DNA of 64,000 bases. It comes from Apostichopus japonicus. Taxonomy: Eukaryota > Echinodermata > Holothuroidea > Aspidochirotida > Stichopodidae. The notes under the pieces are model-generated. The model was not told the origin of the DNA. It worked only from the letters and a program-made list of their open reading frames with translations, and did no database searches. Made by a program: the position numbers and the translations under genes. How positions within the stretch are numbered: the stretch's first letter is position 1; each line of letters opens with the position of its first letter. Shown here piece by piece: positions 1-12,600 of the stretch. The DNA lies in the NCBI RefSeq assembly GCF_037975245.1, contig NC_092580.1, positions 24,385,001 to 24,449,000 on the forward strand. Reading direction: 5' to 3'.

Positions 1-254
1 GCATTTATGCATCATTGCATGTAGAATTCCCATTTGGTACTGTATTCATGAGTACTAGGAGTAGTATGAGTACAAGGCTCTCTCTATGCATGAGTACTAG
101 TCACTATACCAGATATATGCAACTGTACTAGTAAGATGGCATTTATGCATCATTGCATGGAGAATTCCCATTTGGTACTGTATTCATGAGTACTAGGAGT
201 AGTATGAGTACAAGGCTCTCTCTATGCATGAGTACTAGTCACCATACTAGATTT
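1..254. repeat. 138-bp tandem duplication, truncated by the window edge
   Basis: The block starting GCATTTATGCATCATTGCATG at 1 recurs at 139 with very few differences (for example TGTAGAA against TGGAGAA) up to about 254. The period is 138 bp. Two copies are visible and more may lie to the left. The sequence is rich in ATGCAT and GAGTACTAG motifs. It sits in the SLC35C1 intron after exon 5. Open frames here are products of the duplication. Confidence 0.9.
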
Positions 255-574
255 CCAAAATGCCCCAATTGGCTCTGGTACAAATCCACAAGTGAAAAGC
301 TACCAAGTACAGGTGGCTATGCGGATAGAATTTGACTTATACAGACTCACTGCAAGTCTGACTGCCACACATATCTGTACTTATACATGTAGCAATTTGC
401 CCATTCCACATCATATAAAACTGTACTATGAAATACCAGATCAATGTTTTTCCCAGGGATTATTTCGTTATTGGTCTATAAATGTAAGACACTTGATTGA
501 AGCGTTGTAGAATAGAAACAGAAAATAGAATCTAAACTGTAATTAGAGAGTTATTTGTTTTTAAGATGACTTAC

Positions 575-691
575 CACATTGAAAACAGTTGTTAAGGATC
601 GACCAATGTTGTAGAATGCTACCCCTACATACTTTAGGCACAGGTTATTGAAGGTAATCATACCAACAAAAATTATGGACAGAGGCAAAAC
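575..691 (-). CDS. SLC35C1: SLC35C1 exon 5 (TM3 and start of TM4)
   Basis: 117 nt, 39 codons, phase 0 at both ends. The acceptor TTTTCATAG precedes 691 and the donor GTG|GTAAGTC begins at 574. The peptide [16 protein letters not shown]...[10 protein letters not shown] differs from recalled human SLC35C1 at only about three positions. It carries the Arg equivalent to human Arg147. The next expected segment (LLSYLLLKQ-like) was not found in 1-574, so the gene continues off the left edge. Confidence 0.98.
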
Positions 692-3600
692 CTATGAAAA
701 GGAAGGTATATGAAAAGATTAAAATGTGAATATGTTTAAACTGTTAAACAAAAGTACATTTGAGTAAGTAAATGTAACAAACAATTAGAGGCAGTGTAAA
801 CTAAATGGCAGCAGTGCAGCTTTGAGAAAATTCCAAAATTAAAAAAAAAGAAAAAAAGAGGGAAATTATATGGTTGTTATCACGTCTTTTAATAATTTTT
901 ATTGCGGTGTATTTCTTAAGTAAGCTTCCACCAGACACTGAACAGTGTGTGTCTGTCGTAGCTTACATGGTCTCTCATACAGGCATTGCTGATACTATAT
1001 AGTATAGTATAGTATAGTATAGTATAGTATAGTATAGTATCAGTTCCCTTATTGCTGAATAGTTAACAACAATGTGCGTGCAAAAACAACTGAGATGTTC
1101 TCTAAAGTTCATAAAAAAAAAATTCTGACTTGATGACTAGCTATTTTGCAGATGTTGTTCACTGTTCTATAGTACACACTTACTCCAAAAATCCCAATAT
1201 TACTTCTCATTTAAGATTTAAGCAGTGCCCATGTTGTCAGGTACATAAATTAAAAAATAAAATAAAAATAAGACAAAAACCCATTAAGTTTGAGACACCT
1301 GCAAGTCCAAAAACACTGTACCATGGAACTCTACGGTACAATAATGTTTGTTTAGTATATAAAGGAGTATGGTACAGTTCTGAATGCATACACTAAAGTA
1401 ATATACAATATCAACCAAGGGGAAATGAAAAGTACACAAGGAACTCCTACAGTCAACAAAAAGACAAAGAGGAAAAACCTGTTGAATGGACACTGGTGAT
1501 ACTGTCAAGATACTTAGAAAAAGTGTTCTTTTATTTGTGCTCACAGCTCCGATTAAAAGGACACGACCTCCTTTTAATTTTTTTATTACTCATAAGGTGA
1601 ACAATATCCATCAATTTTTGCAGGTGTTTATTGCTTGTGACTGAACCACAAGGCACTAATGTTGAAAGAATATTGTGCCTTTCCATATATACAGCACAGT
1701 AGCCCCAGAATATGGAGGTTAATACATAGACCTTCATATTGAGAAAGAACTGCTGGGTCAATACTCCAGGGAACAAAAGCGTATTTACAATCTGGAAATT
1801 TGTCCTACAAATGAACTGAGAAAAAAGCGTTCATGTCAGTCAGGCATTAGCAATTGTGCTTATCTTTACCTACAATTTTTCTTTGTTTACACCTACAGTA
1901 TTGCTAACAACATTAGACAGAAGCAATGCAGTACGTACCGCTATATGGCAGTTTCACAACAGTAGGCCCACATATGCAAATTAATACAAAGTTTCCAGAT
2001 ATTAATCTTTATCACCGAATTTTACAAATACTAAATAATGGTAATGAGACAAATAGCAATGTGTTAAATCTTTGTAACAGACTAACCCTGAATGAATATC
2101 TACAATTAATGTATATTAATAATAGTAACTTTGCATACTGAGAGATATATATATATATTATACATGTGCTCTTACAATTAGATCATAGCCAGAAATGGGA
2201 CACCAAGAGAAGCTCAAAGAGGTATATGAAATAAACGAGCACTAGACCAATCATTAAAGGAATAACAAAGGTAGGGATCAGAAGACAATTTATATTATTC
2301 GGTAACCTCAAAACTCTTTAATACTCGGACCACCACGACAGACGCACCACAGCCACAGGTCCGGTTGGAAACATCCCCAGAGCGGGAATGAAATGGATTG
2401 CCACCGGTCCCTTGCGTACCTGTGGATGCAGTCTGTTTGGACAAATTACACAACCTACAAGCCAGAAGGAAATGGTCCTCCTTTCCGGCTAGACAAGACA
2501 GAGGACAAAGTGCACAATGCAACATGGAAACAGATTTGTAAGGTGCCATCTATCTCCCCAGAGGTAAAAGACAGGCTGAGTATAATTATTCTATTTCTGG
2601 CAGACCAGTTCTGGTCAAACCATTGATGAAATCCCAAAGCTGAAAGGATAAAACTAAACCACTGAGCAAAATCAGTGCTCTCTTCTCTTAAAGAACATTA
2701 ATGCTACTTCTATCGGAAATTTACCGTACTAACTACATCATTCTGCGACAGTGGCTCCACATTGTGTTGTGTTACAACCAAGCACCACCCATAGTAAAAC
2801 TTAAAAAGATTTTATACGATCGACCACAAATTGGTCATCTTTTAGCCAGGGTACATCAGCAAGTCAACTGGCACTTACCTCTCTGGATATTTTGTAATCA
2901 AATTTCAAAGGAGGGAATGTAAAATAGTTCGGTAATAGAGCTCCGAGTGTACTCAGTAACAAGCATATCAGGACGGAACAGAAACATTGGTAGAAGGTTA
3001 TAAAGATTGGGGCATCAAGCTGAAAAGGAGAGAGAGAGAGAAAAAAAGATCTTTACACAAACAAAGTTTTACAAAAAAATGTTCATAAAAAGGATTGTTA
3101 GAACCTTCACACATGTATGACAAGCTCTGTAACAAATTGCTACAGCATTTATTTATTCACGGTACTTACTGTATCACAGACGCACATGAAATTATTTCAA
3201 GCCGTCCCCATTTTGAGGGCAGGAGGACTTGAAAGCAATGTTTGACAAAGGTTTAGCTAATTACAGGATAATAGTTTGTTAGCTGACCACGGCACTACAT
3301 GCTCTTTCAAAAGTACCATTGCCATCACTTTCACGGATGAACAATCGCATGTTCTGAGGTCTGACACACAGTGCAACTACTGTCTTCACCGGTTTATCAG
3401 CTCGGCCTACCGGTTTATCAGATTCGCCTACTGGTTTATCAGCTCCGAAACCTGTGCACCATTGGGTCCGAGAGGCAAACTGTACATGTGCCAATGCAAT
3501 ACCCCAATTGCACTCTACTTTTGTTTTAGCAGCTAGTGACTCTTGGTGACTCCTGATTCTCCACAGTCAAAATCAGGTTTCTAGGATATGGCCACATCTA

Positions 3601-6600
3601 ACAACCAAAAGCAAATCACATTCTAAATACTGTAGCTCTAATTTTCCCTTTAATTTTGAGTGAACTTTTTTCTTGTGTGAAGGGTAAAACTTGTTTACTT
3701 TAAATACATATTGCACATGCAAAAGCTTATAATGCCGGTCTTCCAATTAACAAGGAATTTTGAAAAGGCATAAATATCATCAAGGTATGAGCCGGGGCAC
3801 CAATCCCAATTGAAAAGTGAGGGGGACATAATGACTGAACATGGGCAAAACTGAAGGGAGTGCCTTGGTGCAAAGCCTTTATGGGGGTTGGGGTCCAGGG
3901 GTTTGCCATGGGGCCCCTGCTGGGTTCTGGGGACAAAGTCCCGGCAGGGGTGGACACACATCTACAAATCTTCAATTTTGCTTCTATTTGATGTGTCATT
4001 CATAAATATATTGTAACAGAAGTCACATCTGACATCAATTAAGCAAGAATTATCTATTTAACATCCGGGTTTAACTTAGGACCTTTATCACGATTAACAC
4101 AATTGAAACTTCAACCAAACAAATGAAACATTCGTAAACTTTGCACACAAGAATATATCATGTTGTTATAAAGATATAACATGCACACATATATGGTATC
4201 ATAAATACATTTAAAAAGCACTATTGGGTATCTGGGCACGTTTAATTTATACATCAGAAATATAAAAACCTATAAAATGAAGATACCGGGCCCTAGCCTG
4301 GGTAGAATCTGTAGGGGAACAGTTGATGAACAACGAGAAACATCATGTATCGTCCAAATGTTACATAGTGCTGCTTTGATGTACACATGTACCAGGGACT
4401 TTTTAAAGAAACTTTCGGTGGCTGGGCCATTCCCCAAATGGGACCATCATGAGTTCATGATGTCCAGTGTCCACACCATCATATATTAATGACCCGTGGT
4501 TTCATTTAGACTGCTACACTGTTCACGCAGGTTAAATCTTAGGAGCTCTCTACGTTTATTATTATTATAACCAAACCGCAATAGTGCATATACTCGCATA
4601 CTTCTTTTCTTTTTGAACGGCAGTCCTACAGAACATGCCTAGAATCTTAAGGTTGCACATTACTAACTAATGAAATCAAAAGAAATGATACTGTAAAAAT
4701 GTCCTCTGTGAGTAGCGCCGGCCAGTCGATTCAGGGTTCTTGGCCTAAGATGTTGTATTGTAATTGGCTAGAGAATGAAGATGTACACAAAATAAATCCA
4801 GAGAAGTGATGGTATTTTTAACAGCGATATATTGAAAAGAAAACTTCTTACAGTAAGGTTAAGTGTCTTGTACTGGATATGTGGTACAAACTTGAGGCTA
4901 GTACATGGCCCAGAAGCCTACCATCAAGAGTTCCTTCTTTTAAGGAAAAGTCGCCCAGGAAAGAACCTGGGCACGAAACCAAACTACCAAACGACTGATC
5001 CGCTCTCAGCCCCAGTCCCCATGCATCGGGACTGTGACTGTGTGATCATCGTTGGGTGTGCATCACCATTCCCCTCGAAAGGGAACAGATACTACACATG
5101 ATCTTAGCCAAAAGGCCAAGAAGCGATCAAGAGTTTTTCGTCAAGAGTGTTTCGTCCATCAAGAGTGTTTCGTCCAGAGTATAGACTGGTCTGTCCCTCC
5201 CAGGTAATGCATTTTATATAAATCCCTTAACAATACGTGGAAATACCACATGTATACAAATGATGAACTTTACCCTTCAACTTAGCTTAAGACATAATAC
5301 ACAAATACTTCAGTGCATTCCTACCATCCCCAAGCAATTGTACTCCTTTACAGAGATTAATGTGATCACATGGGTTTCCCTAGAAAATATCACATGTGTT
5401 ACATCACAATCCCAGGATAAGCCTGATACCACATGCCGATCCATAGGAACAGCCCCAAAAGCCATAATCTGCCAACAATTACAACTGGTTTATTTAATGC
5501 CAGGAGAGATAACCCCTATATAATTTCAAGGGGATTTAAACTACCACAAAGGTTCCACACCGTCCACACAGAACTCCCATTGCTCCACAACTTTTCAGTA
5601 ACAGCGTTACAATATGATCATTTGGCTAAAACTAACTGAAATAACGCATACTGTCCAGGCATTCATATTATCGTAGGCCTACAGTACTTTGTTTTAGGAT
5701 GTGGAAATCTCACGGAACAGGGACATAATGAGTAACATTGTTATACAACATGACTAGCAGTTCAGCACCCTGGCTTAGCATCATACCTGTATGTATGTCT
5801 CAAAACTCCCATGAAATATAAAATTATTTTAAAAAGACTTAAGTCTATCATGAGTGACATTGCTAACCAAACTGGATGCCCAATATAATTTATATATAGA
5901 GTTATATTGCTTGTATGTGATAATACAACATTCGACAAGGTATAAAATATAACATACTGGAAAGGAGATTAGCGAATGCTGCTGGCTTTTATTATCTGGT
6001 GGTTTAGCAGATAGCTTCATTGGTGTATAGGCGTGGTTCCTCATTTAATTTATGCTAAAAATGTAATCTGTGATTCTTATTTAAACCCAGTTGAATGTTC
6101 TATATTTTGTCTGGGGATTCAAGTTCAAGTTGAGCAGATCAGCAAGAGATAAACGATTATTTATGAGCCTTGGGAGGGGGGGGGGAGACATTTGATATTG
6201 TATCCCCCACCATTCAGAAAGTGGGAGGAATGCCCCCGTCCCCCATGATTAATGCCCCTGGGTACCAGCAAAATCAACATAACCTCTGATATTTTTACCA
6301 ATTTTTCTTTTTTTCTCTCCAAAAACACCAATTTCTGGTAGAGTAAAACTAATGATATCAACATCAAGATGTGGGTATGTACTTGGGCTGTTTTCACTGC
6401 AGCTTGCATGTCAAAAAATCAAGCCAGCTGGGTATACTCTACAAGCAAGCTTATTGGTGGATTTGTATCTAGTAGACATGGCAGGGTCTATGCAATATGC
6501 TTCTATTACAGTTGTGGCTTCTAAAGGAACAGTTGAAAGAAATATGTACACTGGAAACAGGCAGTTGTTATCTGTATTGATTCTATTGAATATTCAAACT

Positions 6601-9600
6601 TGACAACACAAGAACTATACTGGCATTCATCCAGAAGGCTCTTGAGGGTATTCCCAAACATTTGTTCATACAGATTGTGTAAAGCTATTTGGTTAAAAAT
6701 TCTAAGAAATATAAAGAAGCTAGGAACCATTATCTTCCACAACACTCAACTGAAAGGGATCCAATTATTTTTCTTTTCAAATTTACAACCTTTTGTCACA
6801 AGTTTCCCCATACACAGTCAGTAAGAAGTTTATTAAAATAACAAGTTATTCCTTCAGACATCCTTTAAATATAATTAATTAAATATCTACTGAACTGTGA
6901 CAAAAGGTATAGCACTCTATTCTACACTTCACCAGGGCAACGAGCCTTTTCAACAAAGACAGCCGTAACAGTTTATTGTTGAGATATGAAGGTGGCCATC
7001 GTTGCCAGAATGTACTGAATCAAAAACCAATATGGAACGCTGTAACATTGCAGGATGTATTCAAGTTCATTAGTAGCGAATAATTGACTCGAAGTGTGTA
7101 TTGTACATTGTATATCATGCAACATAATAGGTTAATAGTAAGCTTAGATTTCAAACAGTGTGTGACCATAGTGCTGTATACGAACCTTCAAAGTACATAC
7201 TAAATTGCCATAAGATGTTGTAGCCTATACTTTTTCCTCCCTCTTTCCTATGTACATCGGAAGCTGAAGTATGTGGTTTTGTGGGTAACCTTAGAAACAA
7301 TATGACTTAACCACATGTGTCTTCCTCCCATTAAACAAGCAGAAAACGAAAACAAATATTAATGACATAGAGTGGGAGATATCATGAAAATGTACTTATT
7401 AACATGTACTAACATCACCATACCGGTATGAACCAAAATTTGACATTAAGCCCTTTCCATTTATTAATATATTTATGGAATGGGAACCACAAAAAACATT
7501 CTCATCACTGGGCAACTACTGTATCTACCAAGTATGAGCTACATCCGACCTACGTTTGCAAAAATATTGACCTTTTAAGAATTTTATTTTAAGTCCTGCC
7601 CACTCATTAATATTCATAAGGATGGGAACCAAAAGCAATAGGCCACATCTACACATAATGGGGCATGCATCTCCCAGGTATGGCGTTGATTCAACTTGTG
7701 GTTGTTGAGATATCATGTTTACAATCTAGCCATCACACACACACAAACACCCACACACACTCACCCTAATGCACACACCAGCACGATTACAAAGGTTACT
7801 GAGCCTTTGGCATGGTAACAAACAAATTCTAAATGTAGCATCCATGTTAGAATTCTTCCTTGCTATTAAGTAGGCTTGCTAACAGTTAATATCTCTCTGT
7901 TTAAAAAAAAATTCACAACATTTCAAATCACCTTCATGAAATATTGCAAGCACTCTCTGCAAAGGAGTGAACAACCTGTTCTAAGGCATGAAGAGTAACT
8001 TTGATTAAGTTGAATTGAAAATGGAACAAAAGCTAACATCTAAGTTTTTCACTTCAAGCAAATATATTGACATTTGAAGTTATCCACCGGTGGAATGTTC
8101 CACAAGTATGTCACAATGAATTTGAATGATCCAATATCCAGACATAGCTGAACCCTAGCACACCCTCTTGATTTCTTCAAATCAAACTGTCATACTGTAG
8201 GAACTTATATAATTAAGTTTCAATATATGGCATTTAAAAGATGTAAAAAGTATGAGATTTCCTCACCTTTAAATCGTCACTGCTTAAAAGATACTTGTTG
8301 ATAAACACCAGAGAAATCGAGATGACCCTAAAAGAAGGTGAAGTAAAAGGAAAAGGAAATGTAAATGAATCAAATAACAATAAAAAAAGTAAAAAAACGG
8401 ACAATAGAAATCAGAAATTTAAAATTAATGCTGCTGGAAGGAGATGGTAAAGTCAGATTTTAATATGGAAATTTTGCTTTGTGAATAAAAATTATACAAT
8501 TCTGACTAAAATAGTATTTATCTTTTCATCAATTACAGGATAGATATATATATAAGTATCAAACAAGATCTGGAAATCTATTGATTAATATTTAACCAAA
8601 GGCATCAAACAGAGTTTTGATATACTACTGTACTGTACTGTACATTCATTTCACAAATGTTGATTTTATAGTAAGTTAGGGATGATGCTCATACATATTT
8701 ATGTAGCACAGTACTTCCTAACATGTTAAATATGAACTGTAGACAGTATGTAGTGTACTCGTGTACACCTCCTGGAAGGCTGGAAGTACAGTACTGCGAA
8801 CAAAATGCTGTCGTCTCTAAACAAACTTTACAACATAGGAGGATATCAGGGAGCATTAATAACTAATTTGATGACATTTTGACCAAGAACTGCTGTACTT
8901 GTGTTGCTTTACTGTAGGTCAAGCAGTGTTGTTGAGAACCAGGTAAGTGCCTGGGCAAAATTATGTCACCATGCTCATCTTTCGGAGCTTTCATCATTCC
9001 TGATGTATATATTATTCTTTATCCCATGTCTCAAATTGAACCCATGCCTATGGGAAATACAGTACTTTAGCATGTAGCTGTCCTGACCCTCTCCCAACCC
9101 CTCCCACTACCCCTATCTTTTCTGAACTGTAGCTAGGGCTGGCAATACATCTTGAATGATTCAAATGTTTGGCTTTTCCCAAATCCATTTTTCTTTCTAA
9201 GCATTTCTCTTACTTGGCAGTTTAATCCACCAATTGTTAGTTTTGCCACATTCAGGAGAATTGAGCTTTGTCTGAGCAGGGATTATAGGAAATATTGTGA
9301 ACCTCCCTTCTAAATTGTTTCCATCTATTGAAGATTACATTGTCATAAGGGAGATCATAAAATTATCTCAATACAGATACAATTTAGTGTATACATGTGC
9401 TGTAACATATATGTTATTGTAACTTAGACATTACATAAAGAAATGGGAAGTTTGAAACTCACCAATAGCATAAAACTACAGCAGCAATTTTAGTGTACAT
9501 CTGAAGAAGACTGGGTTGCTTCTTAGGCGTTTCATTGGCTAGAGGATCCATATTTATCCCTTCACTTAAAAAAGACTGGTTGAATGAGCCGTTCTGATTC

Positions 9601-12600
9601 CTTTCAAGGTATTTTTTATAGCTGAAAAGATAAAAAAATAGCACAATTTACAAACAATTACTTTTAAAAGTCAGTGTTTTTGTCTCCCATTTCTAAATAA
9701 GAAATCACACAAAGCCTCTTATACATGTCTTGTACAGGTATTAAAACAAAAGTAAAATCAAAAGGCTGTCTTTCATCGTTTATGCACAATCGCTGTTCGA
9801 CATATTGTACAGTATTGAAGTACCACTTGCCTTGCATGTGAACATTACAATATGTGCACCTTTAAAAAACAATTCTGTTGCCACACATACAGTAGTACTC
9901 TGTTACACAGTGTACTGCAGTATTTACATTTTTTTATCGTGATTTTGTTTATTTTATAAACTCAGTGTGTATGCAGGATAATTATCAAGTGGGTTAACTG
10001 AAATCAGGCAGTATTACCAACTAAAAATGGAATAACGCAAAAATTATGCTACTGTAACTCAGGTGAGATTTCTGTATAAAATGAACTTAACCATTTAAGA
10101 GATACTTATATCCAAAAGTGTCAACAAAGATATGTGATGCATGCTGTAATATTTGCCTAAATTTTCTGTTTTTATTTGAAAGGTTGCAAAAATCAGAACT
10201 GCACTGTGAAAATGATGACAGCAAACAGTGAAGATTAAGATTTTCACCAGCCACAGGTCCAGTCATACATTACAGAACCCAAGTTGGGGAAAACAAAAAA
10301 AAAACAGCAATCTACACATTGAGCCTTGCTTTAACCATTAATTTGTTTTAAAAGGCACACAATAATCGCAATGTGCTTTGAGAAAAAGCTTTAAAAAAAA
10401 AAAAAAAAAAAATGCATACTTTGTAAGACAGTGATGGGTAATACTGTAATTGCTGATTCCATTGCTTGAAAAGTAGAAAAACTAATGTGAACACTTTGCA
10501 CATATATATGAACCATCTCAAGCAAAGAATTTGCAAATGAGGAGGGAAAATCCTTTTGGCAAATTCCCCTGTCCGAATGCAGGGGAATTTCATTCGGAAT
10601 ATGATTCTTACACTTGAGCTTATGGTTATTTCAGACCTGTTGACATTTAAAAGCAGTTGTATTTCTAGCAATATGACCACTTGCATCGACCAGAGACATG
10701 ATTTTTCCATGGCTGACCGTCTATAAGCTCTTTTAACAGACTCTTGTCATGTTTGTCAATTCAAATTGTGGGGTTCAGAACATCAGATGCTAGTAAGTAT
10801 CACAGCTCAGGTTGTTGAAAATAAGTTAAAACTGTACTTTAGCAAAACAGCATTTTTGGCCACACACTAACATAATATTGTTATCAGAAATTTAAATCTT
10901 GCATCCCAGGAATGCAAAATCTTCAAAATGTTTTTGTCACAATCAGTAGAAATATGCTTCTGAAAAAAAAATGCTGCTTTATAAAAGTTCCCACAAAAAC
11001 ACAACGCTTTTATTATCATGATCCCAGTTGACACAATGGCAAGCGTGCAGAGATTATGGGTATCAAGAAAATATCAAATAGATGTTAAAATTGACAAAGC
11101 AACAACTTAAGCAACAAACTGGATGTTAAATTAAGTTCTGGCTGACATATAATGTATACTCTACACATATTATTGTATGTACACCCGGGCTATATAGTAT
11201 CTACACAGTTGATACAGTATAAGAATACGCACACTGTGATGCGAATTAAAATCCATGTGTGTACTGTAGTTATAAACAAAAAAACTACTGACCAGTTTCT
11301 GCAAAGACTGCCAAAGTATAGTACAAATACTGCTGTTACAAACTGGTCAGTTGAATTAATTGATTTGAGCTACATGAGTAGTTTACACATTAACCGCCAG
11401 GGAAACCTACAGTAGCCATTGGTTACAAATGCCTGCCAATGATAGGCTAATTCCCACTAATTCCTGTTCTTATGTACCCTAAACAGTTTCCAGGCTATGC
11501 CATATTGTTCATCAGTTGTACAGCACATACAGTACTTCTCCTGTTCTACATACTGTACCACTGGGGAAATTAACCTCAACCCCAGTCTGTTCCGATCCCT
11601 ATGATATTGCTTAGAAACTTTATTTGAATGTAATGTTGATTCAATCCAGATGCAAAGCATCACTTTACTGCCCTCAGCAATATCTGTACATGAAAGAGCT
11701 GATTGCAAATGTTGCACAGAGAGCTGGAACTGAGCCATGTGACCTATGGTTTTAATGCGCATTTGATTTTTGCCAATTGTTCAAATCTCCAAAGCGGAGA
11801 GAACAAACATGGGAAATCAACATCTGCTGGAGTGCTGCTCCCTTCCCATTTACAGTTAATTGCTATCTTTTTAAACTCTCCAAACTGACATGTTAGCCTC
11901 TTAAGCAATACAATGGCTGCTTCCTATCATCCAGTGTTTCTTGATGAAAATGTGACAACAAGGCTTAACATGAATTTTTGAGTGCACACATATGATGGTA
12001 AAACAAACATAGCTACTGAAAATTTGCACAGTAAAAAAGTTACACTACCACTAGTGTGAAACGGGTATGGAAGAATTAGCAAGGGACTCCTAGCCAAAAA
12101 AGTCATAGAAGCACTGTTAGCTATTTAAGAAGTCTTGATAGAAGAAATGTTGCTATCACCCAATGAACTTCTCCAACTACTGTAGTAGCTGTGTGTAATA
12201 TGTAACAAACACCACTAGAATTGAGAAAAGTTTCGGTTCTTTTGAGCAGAAAATAACATTTATGCATCAGTTCAACATTAATGATGTTTTCTGAGATGTT
12301 TTTGTTTTGTGGATATGTGATTGTTTAAACTGAAAAAGAAGTTTTCTCATGTCAGACTCAAGCAATTTCATGACCTTGCACCTCTGGCTTACATCTTGCT
12401 TCTGGCATGTAGAATTCTGCATTTGTAACAATGCTGACCAACTACAGTATATGTAGACCTCTAAATTGACACTGAAGTTAATCTGCTGAAAGTGTTCAGT
12501 TGCTAGCTACCTGCAGGGTGGGAAATAAATGAAGGCCATGACCATCATATTTTTCCAGGATGGCCTTGCTGCCATAAAAAAACACCTATCATCGAAGGCT

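Larger units (their letters stand above)
3020..8266 (-). other. SLC35C1: SLC35C1 intron 3
   Basis: About 5.2 kb. It contains a 21-bp minisatellite (3389-3451), a GC-rich repeat-like island (about 3780-3955), the U2-headed retroposon (about 4933-5127) with a short 18-bp repeat beside it, a G/C-run patch (6168-6260) and a CA-rich stretch near 7733-7770. No other exon was recognised on either strand. Confidence 0.9.

Noticed and set aside
2295-2549. Cysteine-rich minus frame, possible zinc-binding exon
   Set aside because: The Cys spacing fits no known finger, there are no flanking splice sites in phase, and it lies inside transporter intron 4.
4832-5101. 89-codon plus-strand frame over the U2-like element
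   Set aside because: It crosses the retroposon boundary and reads antisense to the U2 head. No homology.
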